32,812 nt of DNA from Nitriliruptorales bacterium (GTDB taxonomy: Bacteria; Actinomycetota; Nitriliruptoria; Nitriliruptorales; Nitriliruptoraceae): NCBI GenBank assembly GCA_030835875.1, contig JAURQY010000130.1:1-32812 (forward strand), given 5' to 3'. The notes under the pieces are model-generated. The model worked only from the letters and a program-made list of their open reading frames with translations, had not been told where the DNA came from and searched no databases. Made by a program: the position numbers and the translations under genes. Positions within the stretch are counted from its first letter, which is position 1. Each line of letters starts with the position of its first letter. Below are positions 24,404 through 32,198 of this stretch, piece by piece.

Positions 24404-26574
24404 CCCGTCTCCAGTGCCTCGAGCCCCTCGAGGTCGTCGGCGAAGCGCCGCACGACCTCCGCATGCATCGTCGCATGCGCCGGGTCCTCGTGCTGCGGGT
24501 CGGCGGCGACGACGGCACGGGCGAGGTCGCGCGTGCGGCCGATCACGTCCAGGTCCCGGTCGATTCGGGCGAGCCGGAGGTCCGGGAGACCCGACTGGCG
24601 CCGTCCGAACAGCTGCCCCGCTCCGCGTAGGTCCAGATCGGTCGCCGCGAGCGCGAACCCGTCGGTCGTCGCGACCATCGCCTCGAGCCGGGCGCGACCG
24701 TCCTCGGTGAGCTCGTCGAGCGGCTGGGACGCCATGAGGGCGCAGTGGCTGACGTCCGCGCCTCGGCCGACCCGGCCGCGCAGCTGGTGGAGCTGACTGA
24801 GCCCGAAGCGTTCCGCGTCCTCGATGATCATGGTGGTCGCCTCGGGCACGTCGACGCCGACCTCGATCACGGTGGTGGCGACGAGCACCTGCGCCTCGCC
24901 CTCGCGGAAGCGGCGCATCGCCGCCTCCTTGTCGTCGGCACGCAGCCGGCCGTGGACGAGCTCGACCGCGAGGTCCGGGAACACCTCGTCCCGCAGCCGC
25001 CTGTGGTGATCGACCGCGCTCGTCGCGCCGCTCTCCCCCGGCTCGACGAGCGGGCACACCACGTAGGCCCGCAGGCCGATGCCGGCCTGCCGTCGGACGT
25101 GGTCGTAGAGGCGCTCCCGCCGCTCCGGTGCGGACGGATCGAGGAGCGTCGTGCGCACCGGCGTCCGCCCGGGCGGCAGCTCGTCGAGCACCGTCACATC
25201 GAGGTCGCCGTAGACGGTGAGCGCGAGCGAGCGCGGGATCGGCGTCGCGGTCATGACGAGCACGTCCGGGAGCACGTCGGGCCCGTCGCCGTCGCTCGCC
25301 GTCTTGTCCTTGAGCGCCACCCGCTGCGACACGCCGAAGCGATGCTGCTCGTCGATGACGACGACGCCGAGCGCGCCGAAGCGGACCCCGTCCTCGATGA
25401 GCGCATGCGTCCCGACGACGAGGTCGACCGTGCCGTCCGCGAGGTCGTCGAGGATGCGGCGGCGCTGCGCCGCGGTGGTCGATGAGGTCAGCAGCTCGAT
25501 GCGCACGCCGCCCGGGACGTTCACGCCGAGCGGTGCGAGCAGCGTCGTGAGCGTCCGAAGATGCTGCTCGGCGAGGAGCTCGGTCGGTGCCATGAGCGCG
25601 GCCTGCCGCCCGCGGTCGACGGCGGCGAGCATCGTCCAGAGCGCGACGAGCGTCTTGCCCGACCCGACGTCGCCCTGCAGCAACCGGTGCATGGGACGCT
25701 CCAGCGCAAGGTCCTCGGCGATGCCGTCGAACGCGCGCCGCTGTGCACCGGTCGGCGCGAAGGGCAGCGCGTCGACGAGCCGCGCACCCCAACCGTCGGC
25801 GGCGGGCGCGTTGTCGAGCCCGACCATGCCGTCCTCGAGCCGCCGACGTCGCCACTGCAGCCCGAGCTGCAGCACGAGCAGCTCGTCGAACACGAGCCGG
25901 TCGCGGGCGCGCGTCACGTCGTCCCAGTGCTCGGGCGTGTGGATCAGCCGGACGGCTGCGTCGAGGTCGACGAGCCCCTCGCGCTCCCGCAGCTCCGTGC
26001 CGAGCCAGTCGTCGAGCGGGCCGACCGCCTCGAGCGCTGCGGCGACGAACGTGCGGATGCGGTCGCTCGGCAGCGCGCCGGTCGCGGGGTAGACGGGCAG
26101 GAGCCGCTGGTGCCTCAGGTCCTCCGCGGCCTCCTCGGCGCTGCGGCCAGCCCGCACGTGGCCGAGCACCTCGACCTTCGGTCCGGCGAGCTGCAGCTGG
26201 CCGCGGAACTCCCCGACCTTGCCGCTGAACGCGGCGACGGTCCCAGGGGCGAGCCGGTCCGCCATCCAGCGCTGGTTGAAGAACGACGCACGGAACACGG
26301 CGCCGCCGGACTGGCGCACCACGAGCTCCGCGATGTCACGGCGCGTCCTGCCCTTGGGAGCGATACGCCGGACCTGCGCGTCGATGACCTCGCCGACGAG
26401 CGTCGCGGGCTGCCCGACCTCGACAGCGGACAGGTCGACGACCTCGCCGGCGTCCGCGTAGCGGCGTGGGTAGTGCTCGAGCAGGTCGCGGACGCTGCGG
26501 ACCCCGAGCGTCGCGAGCTGCTTCGCGGCCGCCGGACCGATGCCGGGGAGGCGGGTCACGGCCTCGTCGAGCAT
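24400..26574 (-). CDS. recG: ATP-dependent DNA helicase RecG
   Basis: 724 residues; remodels stalled replication forks and recombination intermediates. An N-terminal helical segment (LPGIGPAAAKQLATLGV) leads into the wedge OB domain (QPATLVGEVIDAQVRRI). Helicase motifs follow: Walker A LQGDVGSGKT (about 300), VVIDEQHRFGVSQR (about 406), MTATPIPRSLALTVYGDLD (about 440), TTVIEVGVDVPEATTMII, and QLHQLRGRVGRG. ATG 26574 is 19 bases after the ddl stop. The stop overlaps the SDR start. Upstream the same frame is open through ddl, but that reading is a shadow. Confidence 0.96.
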   Translation of the reverse strand: MLDEAVTRLPGIGPAAAKQLATLGVRSVRDLLEHYPRRYADAGEVVDLSAVEVGQPATLVGEVIDAQVRRIAPKGRTRRDIAELVVRQSGGAVFRASFFNQRWMADRLAPGTVAAFSGKVGEFRGQLQLAGPKVEVLGHVRAGRSAEEAAEDLRHQRLLPVYPATGALPSDRIRTFVAAALEAVGPLDDWLGTELREREGLVDLDAAVRLIHTPEHWDDVTRARDRLVFDELLVLQLGLQWRRRRLEDGMVGLDNAPAADGWGARLVDALPFAPTGAQRRAFDGIAEDLALERPMHRLLQGDVGSGKTLVALWTMLAAVDRGRQAALMAPTELLAEQHLRTLTTLLAPLGVNVPGGVRIELLTSSTTAAQRRRILDDLADGTVDLVVGTHALIEDGVRFGALGVVVIDEQHRFGVSQRVALKDKTASDGDGPDVLPDVLVMTATPIPRSLALTVYGDLDVTVLDELPPGRTPVRTTLLDPSAPERRERLYDHVRRQAGIGLRAYVVCPLVEPGESGATSAVDHHRRLRDEVFPDLAVELVHGRLRADDKEAAMRRFREGEAQVLVATTVIEVGVDVPEATTMIIEDAERFGLSQLHQLRGRVGRGADVSHCALMASQPLDELTEDGRARLEAMVATTDGFALAATDLDLRGAGQLFGRRQSGLPDLRLARIDRDLDVIGRTRDLARAVVAADPQHEDPAHATMHAEVVRRFADDLEGLEALETG

Positions 26575-26593
26575 CAGGTTGACCGGTCGCGCA

Positions 26594-27655
26594 TCAGACG
26601 CGTGCGGCCGCGAGCAGGCGCTCGACGAGCGTGGTGAAGTCGACACCTGACGCCGCCCAGACGCGCGGGAACATCGACGCCTCGGTGAAGCCCGGGATCG
26701 TGTTGATCTCGTTGAGCAGCAGGCGACCGTCGGCGGCGAGGAAGAGGTCGATGCGTGCCATGCCGCGCCCACCGATCGCGTCGAACGCCCGCCGGGCGAC
26801 CTGCTCGATCGCCGCGACGGTCGCAGGGTCGACATCCGCCGGAACGTCGAGGCGCGAGGGCGTGACGTACTTCGCGTCGAAGTCGTAGAAGCGGTTGACG
26901 GGGACGATCTCCCCGACGCAGGACACCTCGACGTGCCCGTCGTGCTCGAGCACACCGACCTCGAGCTCGCGCAGCGCGACGAGCCCCTCCTCGACGACGA
27001 TGCGGTGGTCATGCTGCGCCGCTTCGACGATCGCATCGTCGAGCGCGCCGGCGTCGTCGATGCGCGTGATGCCGATCGACGAGCCCTGGCGGGCCGGCTT
27101 GACGAACCACGGCAGCGGGATGCGGGCGAGCTCGTCGCGGACGAGGTCGGGCTCCCGGCGCCATCGGTCGATCTCGAACCCCACGTAGGCGACCTGCGGG
27201 AGACCGTGGAGGCGGAAGCGGCCCTTCATGGCGGCCTTGTCCACCCCGAGCGCGGACGCGGCGACGTCGGCGCCCACGTAGGGCAGCCCGACCGTCGCGA
27301 GCAGCCCCTGGACGCTGCCGTCCTCACCTCCCGGTCCGTGCAGGACCGGGAACGCGACGTCGACACCGGTCCGGCGCACGATGCTGCCGTCCCGGTCGAG
27401 GACGACGAGCTCGGGTCCGGCGTCCGTCGTGACCAGCGCAGCGGTCGGGCCGTCGCCCGGCACCTGCGGGAGCGTCCCGTCGGTGACCGGTGCGATGACC
27501 CCATCGGTCAGCGTCCACCGCCCGTCGGACGTGATGCCGACGGGCAGGACCTCATGGTCGGTCGCCGCGAGCGCCGCGAGCACGGAGCGGGCCGAGAGGC
27601 AGGACACCGGGTGCTCCGCGGAGCGACCGCCGTACAGGACGAGGACGCGTGCCAC
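26594..27655 (-). CDS. ddl: D-alanine--D-alanine ligase
   Basis: 353 residues; ATP-grasp enzyme forming D-Ala-D-Ala for peptidoglycan. The N-terminus is [20 protein letters not shown], the central loop [15 protein letters not shown], the substrate loop [13 protein letters not shown], and the ATP/Mg site GMARIDLFL with [19 protein letters not shown]. All family residues look intact. The GTG start at 27655 follows GGAGGGAGCCTC. It is the first gene of the minus-strand run with recG and is divergent from the SDR at 27793. In Mycobacterium ddl is next to gpsA; here three genes intervene. Confidence 0.96.
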   Translation of the reverse strand: MARVLVLYGGRSAEHPVSCLSARSVLAALAATDHEVLPVGITSDGRWTLTDGVIAPVTDGTLPQVPGDGPTAALVTTDAGPELVVLDRDGSIVRRTGVDVAFPVLHGPGGEDGSVQGLLATVGLPYVGADVAASALGVDKAAMKGRFRLHGLPQVAYVGFEIDRWRREPDLVRDELARIPLPWFVKPARQGSSIGITRIDDAGALDDAIVEAAQHDHRIVVEEGLVALRELEVGVLEHDGHVEVSCVGEIVPVNRFYDFDAKYVTPSRLDVPADVDPATVAAIEQVARRAFDAIGGRGMARIDLFLAADGRLLLNEINTIPGFTEASMFPRVWAASGVDFTTLVERLLAAARV

Positions 27656-27792
27656 GAGGCTCCCTCCGGGCGCGGATGGAGCCTAGCCACGGGGCTCCAT
27701 CGGACCGCCGAGCAGCACCGTCCGTCGGGGTAGGTTGCGGGACGAGCAGCCGCACGCCGGTGCGGCTCGACGATGGGGACGGAGGCAGGGTC
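27656..27792. promoter_or_regulatory. Divergent intergenic region between ddl and SDR gene
   Basis: 137 bases holding both 5' regions. On the minus strand TAGGCT (27680-27685) could be the ddl -10, leaving a short leader that ends in GGAGGGAGCCTC. On the plus strand TAGGTT (27731-27736) could serve the SDR, which has GGAGGCAGGGTC before its ATG. No good -35 is seen for either. Confidence 0.33.
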
Positions 27793-28713
27793 ATGGCACA
27801 GGTCGAGCTCGACGGGCGGGTCGCGGTCGTCACCGGCGCGGGCGGTGGTCTCGGTCGCAGTCACGCGCTGTCGCTGGCCGCTCGGGGTGCGAAGGTCGTC
27901 GTCAACGACCTCGGCGGCTCGCGCGACGGCTCGGGAGCGGGCTCCGAGATGGCCGATGCGGTCGTCGCAGAGGGCGTCGCGGGCGGCGGGGAGGCGGTCG
28001 CGAACTACGACTAGGTCGCGACGCCGGAGGGCGGCCGCGCGATCGTGCAGACTGCGCTCGACGCGTTCGGCCGCGTCGACATCGTGATCAACAACGCCGG
28101 CATCCTCCGCGACGTCTCCTTCCAGAAGCTCGAGCCGGACGCGCTCGACCTCGTCCTGAAGGTGCACCTCTACGGCGCCTTCAACGTCTCGCACGCCGCG
28201 TGGCCGCACCTGCGTGAGCAGGAGTACGGCCGCATCGTCTCGACCGCATCCGGGTCGGGGCTGTACGGGAACTTCGGCCAGTCGAACTACGCGGCCGCGA
28301 AGCTCGGCATCGTCGGGCTCACGCGCACGCTCGCCATCGAGGGCGCGAAGTACGGCATCACCGCGAACGCCATCGCACCCGTCGCCCAGTCCCGGATGAC
28401 CGAGGACATCATGCCGCCGCAGCTGCTCGAGCGACTGCAGCCCGAGCATGTGTCACCGCTCGTGGTGTTCCTCGCCTCCGAGGCGTGCACCGACACGGGC
28501 CACGTGTACTCGGTCGGCGGCGGCTATCTCGCGCGGGTCGCGACGGTCGAGGGACCGGGGACGACGTTCGACGGCGTCCCGTCGGCGGACGACATCGCGG
28601 ACCGCTGGGACGACATCAACCGCATGCCGCTCGGCGAGGGCGTCGGCGAGTTCGCGAACCTGTTCGAGCAGACGGGCCGCATCATCACGGCCCTCGGGAT
28701 CACGTTCGACTGA
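27793..28713 (+). pseudogene. SDR of the (3R)-hydroxyacyl-CoA dehydrogenase (MFE-2-like) type with in-frame TAG
   Basis: 306 sense codons, normal length, with codon 74 read as TAG (28012-28014). ATG 27793 has GGAGGCAGGGTC upstream. The N-terminal part has [17 protein letters not shown] and [13 protein letters not shown], the latter typical of the HSD17B4/MFE-2-like SDRs of lipid metabolism. After the stop the same frame continues [20 protein letters not shown], then [20 protein letters not shown] with the YxxxK catalytic pair, and an extended C-terminus. Relatives usually read NYDSVAT here, so TCG (Ser) to TAG is the simplest explanation. Either a recent nonsense mutation or a sequence error. 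As read, function would be lost unless translation restarts (GTG at 28045), which would omit the cofactor-binding motif. The 3' end overlaps the next, convergent gene by 14 bases. Confidence 0.88.
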
Positions 28714-29284
28714 CCCCGGCCCGGTCGAGGATCGCGAGGACCTCCTCGACGAGTTCGTCGGTCGTCGAGGAGGTCGTGTCGACGACCGCGTCGTGCGCGA
28801 CGTCGAGGACCGCAGCGCGCTGGGCGGCGGAACGGCCGGGGGCGACGTCGTCGCGGTCAGCCTCACGGTCGTCGAGCACGACGGGGTCGCAGGTCATCCC
28901 GATGGTGATGAGCGGCACGCCGTCGCAGGCACGACGGAGGTCGGCGAGCATCGCCGTGTCGACGATGCAGTGGTCGAGTCCGACGTCGAACCCGGCGCGT
29001 GCCCACGCCGCGGCGGCACGGTGCATCCCAGCGGTCATCTCGCGACCGAGCGGGCCGTAGCGGAAGCGCGGTGGGAGCCCTGCGACGCTCGGCTCGACCC
29101 GCTCGACGAGCTCGGCCCAGCGTCCACGCCCACCCGGCCCGAGGAGCGCACGGGTCGCGTCGAGCCCGGCGACGACGAGCGGTCCGGAACGGACGGTCGA
29201 CCAGCGGCGCTGCAGGGCCGCGAGCGTCGCCGACTTCCCCACCGACGACGGACCGTCGAGCACCAGCACGACCCCGGACCCCAT
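28700..29284 (-). CDS. P-loop kinase resembling chloramphenicol 3-O-phosphotransferase (CPT) family
   Basis: 194 residues. Walker A is [16 protein letters not shown] (GPSSVGKS at about 10-17). Later segments ([59 protein letters not shown]-like) fit CPT-like small-molecule kinases, which modify hydroxyl groups using ATP. Many such proteins in actinobacteria have no known drug substrate, so a resistance role should not be assumed. ATG 29284 follows the gpsA stop by 37 bases, so it may be co-transcribed with gpsA. The 3' end overlaps the SDR on the other strand by 14 bases. Confidence 0.72.
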   Translation of the reverse strand: MGSGVVLVLDGPSSVGKSATLAALQRRWSTVRSGPLVVAGLDATRALLGPGGRGRWAELVERVEPSVAGLPPRFRYGPLGREMTAGMHRAAAAWARAGFDVGLDHCIVDTAMLADLRRACDGVPLITIGMTCDPVVLDDREADRDDVAPGRSAAQRAAVLDVAHDAVVDTTSSTTDELVEEVLAILDRAGVSRT

Positions 29285-29321
29285 CACGCGCCCTCCTGCC
29301 GATCGCTGCCGGCCGCTCCCA

Positions 29322-30317
29322 TCATTCGGACCGTGCGGGACGCGCGAGCAGCCGCTCCCCGATCGCACCGACGTCCGCATCGTCGCGCGTCACGGCGACC
29401 ACCGCATCGACCATCGGCATGTCCACACCGTGGCGGGCCGCGAGTGCCGCGAGGAGCGGTGCTGACCGGATCCCTTCAGCGACCGACCCCATCGACGCCG
29501 TGATGTCCGCGAGCCGTTCCCCGCGCCCAAGTCGCTCCCCGACCGTGCGGTTGCGCGAGCGGCTCGACGTGCACGTCGCGACGAGGTCCCCGACGCCGGC
29601 GAGCCCCTGGAAGGTCAGCGGTTCGGCGCCGAGTGCGACCCCGAGCCGCGTCATCTCCGCGAGCCCTCGCGTCATGAGGAACGCGGCGGTGTTGTCGCCA
29701 TATCCGAGTCCGTGCGCCGCCCCGGCCACGATCGCGAGGACGTTCTTCACCACACCGCCGACCTCGACACCGATCCTGTCCGTGTTCGTGTAGACCCGGA
29801 GGCTCGGACCCATCACGGCATCCCGGACCCGTTCGGCCCGTCGGAGGTCCGGGCATGCGGCGACGGCAGCGGACGGCTGACCGCGCGCGATCTCCTCGGC
29901 CAGGTTCGGACCGCTGACCGCGACGACGCGGTCCGGATCGGCGGCGAGCGTCTCGATGATGACCTGGCTCGCGAAGCGTCCGCCGCTCGCGTCGAGCCCC
30001 TTCGTCAGGCTCGCGAGGGTGGCGACCGCGGGTACGGCCGCACCCCATGCGGCGAGCTGCTCGGCGAGGCCGACGGACGGGATCGCGAGGACCACGAGAT
30101 CAGCGGATGCGAGCACGGCCTCCGGATCCGACGAGATCGCAAGATGCGCGGGAAGCTCGACGCCGGGGAGGTAGCGCTCGTTGCGCCGCGTCGTCGCGAG
30201 GTCGTCGGCGGCACCAGGGTCGCGGGCCCAGAGGGCGACGTTCTCGCCGCTCGCGAGGCAGCGCAGCGCGAACGCCGTCCCCCAGGCCCCCGCGCCCATC
30301 ACCGCGACCGCACCCAT
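29322..30317 (-). CDS. gpsA: Glycerol-3-phosphate dehydrogenase [NAD(P)+]
   Basis: 331 residues; reduces dihydroxyacetone phosphate to glycerol-3-phosphate for phospholipid synthesis. The Rossmann motif is VMGAGAWGTAFA; ASLTKGLDA, VSGPNLAEEIARGQPSAA, IGVEVGGVVKNVLAIVAG (with the catalytic Lys) and NTAAFLMTRGLAEM are all family signatures. ATG 30317 has GGGAG nine bases upstream; a longer in-frame start at 30377 would run through the divergent promoter region and lacks family similarity. Divergent from cofC, the same arrangement as in Mycobacterium (gpdA2/fbiD). Confidence 0.95.
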   Translation of the reverse strand: MGAVAVMGAGAWGTAFALRCLASGENVALWARDPGAADDLATTRRNERYLPGVELPAHLAISSDPEAVLASADLVVLAIPSVGLAEQLAAWGAAVPAVATLASLTKGLDASGGRFASQVIIETLAADPDRVVAVSGPNLAEEIARGQPSAAVAACPDLRRAERVRDAVMGPSLRVYTNTDRIGVEVGGVVKNVLAIVAGAAHGLGYGDNTAAFLMTRGLAEMTRLGVALGAEPLTFQGLAGVGDLVATCTSSRSRNRTVGERLGRGERLADITASMGSVAEGIRSAPLLAALAARHGVDMPMVDAVVAVTRDDADVGAIGERLLARPARSE

Positions 30318-30419
30318 GAACGTCGGCTCCCGACCGTGGACCTCCGCGCACTCTAACCATGCGCGTCCCCTGCTCATCCCGGGTGCAGCGTCCGATCGGG
30401 ACCGGCACGGGTCGCCCCG

Positions 30420-30434
30420 TAGCCTCCGGGGATG
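30420..30434 (+). promoter_or_regulatory. Possible leaderless promoter for cofC
   Basis: TAGCCT (30420-30425) lies six bases before the cofC ATG (30432), the spacing expected if transcription starts at the A of ATG. No purine-rich Shine-Dalgarno precedes this ATG apart from the short CCGGGG. Leaderless transcripts are common in actinobacteria. The -35 region is weak. Confidence 0.3.
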
Positions 30435-31106
30435 ATCAGGACGGCGAACTCCCCCCTCCCGACGACGGCGCTCATCCCGCTCCGCGGCGAGGGGAAGTCA
30501 CGCCTCGCCGACGCACTCGGTCCCGCGAGGCGCGGCGGCCTAGTGGCCGCGATGCTCGACGACGTCCTGATGGCGCTGTCGGGGTGCGGGGTGAGCGACG
30601 TCGTCATCCTCGCCGGGGATGGACCGGCCGAGGATCTCGCGAGCGCGCATGGGCTCCGCGTCCTGCGCGATCCGATCGCCCCGACCGGTGCGGCTCCCGA
30701 CGAGGACGGTCGGCTCCGGGCGGCCGTCGACGCAGGACTCGCGGTGCTGCCGGCGGACGCGGTGCGCCTGGTCGTCGCCGCCGACCTCCCGCGGTTGAGT
30801 GCTGCGGAGATCGAGACGGTCGTCGCCGACCCGGCGGACGTCGTCGTCGTCCCGACCGTCGGTGGCGGGACGGCCGTGCTGCGTCTCGGCCCCGGCGTCA
30901 TGATCCCGGTGCAGTACGGGCGCGGCTCCGCGGGTGCGCATCTGCGGGTCGCGGACGCGCGCGACCTGACCACGTCGGTCCTCGACCTGCCGGGTGCGCG
31001 CCACGACGTCGACGCGGCGGCCGACCTCACGGCGCTCATCGGACCGCTCGACGGCACGATGCCCGGACCGGCGACCGCCGCCTTCCTCGACGTGCCCGCC
31101 GGCTAA
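30432..31106 (+). CDS. cofC: Phospholactate/phosphoenolpyruvate guanylyltransferase (CofC/FbiD) of F420 synthesis
   Basis: 224 residues. CofC/FbiD couples GTP to 2-phospholactate or, in actinobacteria, phosphoenolpyruvate, giving the activated intermediate for coenzyme F420. Seen: the nucleotidyltransferase start ALIPLRGEGKSRLADAL, the metal site VVAADLPRLSAAEI, and YGRGSAGAHLRVA for the ligand pocket. Length is normal. Location divergent from gpsA matches mycobacterial Rv2982c-Rv2983. The other F420 genes (fbiA, fbiB, fbiC) are not in the window. A general MobA-like nucleotidyltransferase is the main alternative, but the context favours CofC. Confidence 0.88.
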   Translation: MIRTANSPLPTTALIPLRGEGKSRLADALGPARRGGLVAAMLDDVLMALSGCGVSDVVILAGDGPAEDLASAHGLRVLRDPIAPTGAAPDEDGRLRAAVDAGLAVLPADAVRLVVAADLPRLSAAEIETVVADPADVVVVPTVGGGTAVLRLGPGVMIPVQYGRGSAGAHLRVADARDLTTSVLDLPGARHDVDAAADLTALIGPLDGTMPGPATAAFLDVPAG

Positions 31107-31154
31107 CCTGCCCTTCGCGCACAACGACGCGCTCGGACGCACAGGAGCTGGGAC

Positions 31155-31361
31155 ATGCCGCAGGGCACCATCCGGGCCTTCGACCCCGCGACGCGTTCCG
31201 GATCGCTGCTCGACGACGCACTGAACGAGCTGCGCTTCAGCGGCCGTGCGATGCAGGCGTCAGGGCTGCGTGAGCTCCGCATCGGTCAGCGCGTCCGCTT
31301 CACCCTCCCTCCTGGTGGCGACGCTGGCGAGGTCGCGACGCTCAACATCGTCAGCCTCTGA
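31155..31361 (+). CDS. Small cold-shock/OB-fold-like protein
   Basis: 68 residues. MPQGTIRAFDPATRSGSLLDD and IGQRVRFTLPPG resemble the beta-strands of cold-shock domains (G-x-I/V-x-x-F-x-x-xxxxG), but the RNP1 (KGFGFI) and RNP2 (VFVH) RNA-binding aromatics are not present. It may therefore be an OB-fold protein with altered or lost nucleic-acid binding. ATG 31155 follows GGAGCTGGGAC. It lies 48 bases after cofC on the same strand, so is possibly co-transcribed. Function unknown. Confidence 0.65.
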   Translation: MPQGTIRAFDPATRSGSLLDDALNELRFSGRAMQASGLRELRIGQRVRFTLPPGGDAGEVATLNIVSL

Positions 31362-31385
31362 GCGACGTTCTCCTCGGTCCCGCCG

Positions 31386-32198
31386 TCAGCCCGCGACGAT
31401 CCGGGCGAGCGAGGCCTCCGAGCGCTCCATGAGCAGCATGCCGAGGTCGCTCTGCTGCGCCTCGGCGACGCCGCGTGCCGCGTCGAGCGCCGCACGCAGC
31501 GGCGCGGTCCCCTCGGGCGCGGCGTCCTCCTGCTCGACGAGCACGGCCTCGAGCACGGCGTCCGCGTCGGCCCGACCGACCCGGCGTCCGAGGTCGCGGT
31601 CGTCGTCCTCGTCACGCCACGCGAGCGCGCAGGCGGCGAGGAAGCCCGGATCCGCGCCGTCGCCGTCCGCAGCGATCAGCGCGAGGTGCATCAGGAGCTT
31701 CGCCGCGACCCGGTCCGCATCGGCCACCGCAGCGACGAGTGGCGCGTAGCCGGCGAGCTCCGACGCGTCGAGGTCGGGCGCGAGGATGCGCACGAGCTTG
31801 GCCCGCACCGGCTGCTCCTGGTGGACCTCGAGGTCGTCGGGCAGCCCGTCGGGCGCCCCGTCCGCATCGGCGAGCCACTCGGCGAGCGGCCGCATCCGCC
31901 CCCACGCCGCCTCGGGATCGGCGATCCGGTCGGCCGCACGCCCGGCGAGCACGCGCTGCGGATCGACGGTGAAGCTCACGCGGCCCGGACCGTGCTCGGC
32001 GCGCGTCGCCTCCGCGTGCTCCGCCGACACCCATGCGGAGAGGCGTCGTCCCCGGGCGAACCGGCCGGGCGCTGCAGCGTCGAACGGCCCCACCGGACCG
32101 AGACGGTCACTCAGGTCGACGCGTGTGCGCAGCCCGTCGACCTCGATGAGCGGCAGGTTCGCTGCGGGCGTCCGGTGGTGCACGGTGATGCGCGTCAT
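31386..32198 (-). CDS. Uncharacterised protein, possible ADP-ribosyltransferase-like N-terminal domain
   Basis: 270 residues. I do not recognise a named family. The N-terminus reads HHRTPAANLPLIEVDGL, followed by LSAWVSAEHAEATRAEHG and VSFTVDPQRVLAG. The H-x-T ... NL..I...GL opening and a later VxFxVDPxxVL strand recall ART-fold enzymes of the Tpt1/DarT type, but a catalytic Glu cannot be placed, so this is only a suggestion. Residues about 105-250 are helical, with ELAGYAPLVAAVADADRVAAKLLMH-type helices, acidic and Ala-rich. No signal peptide or membrane segment. ATG 32198 overlaps the serB stop (ATGA), so it is translated with serB. Convergent with the OB-like gene across a 24-base gap. Confidence 0.6.
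   Translation of the reverse strand: MTRITVHHRTPAANLPLIEVDGLRTRVDLSDRLGPVGPFDAAAPGRFARGRRLSAWVSAEHAEATRAEHGPGRVSFTVDPQRVLAGRAADRIADPEAAWGRMRPLAEWLADADGAPDGLPDDLEVHQEQPVRAKLVRILAPDLDASELAGYAPLVAAVADADRVAAKLLMHLALIAADGDGADPGFLAACALAWRDEDDDRDLGRRVGRADADAVLEAVLVEQEDAAPEGTAPLRAALDAARGVAEAQQSDLGMLLMERSEASLARIVAG

Noticed and set aside
23606-25855. A 749-codon minus-strand frame spanning part of recG and the SDR
   Set aside because: Its upstream two-thirds are out of frame with recG and low-complexity; only the last 265 codons, from ATG 24403, are a real gene.
3402-28014. Stop-codon recoding (selenocysteine, pyrrolysine or reassigned codons) to explain the in-frame TGA and TAG
   Set aside because: Both stops end other genes in the window normally, no recoding hairpin is evident, and neither family is known to use such residues.
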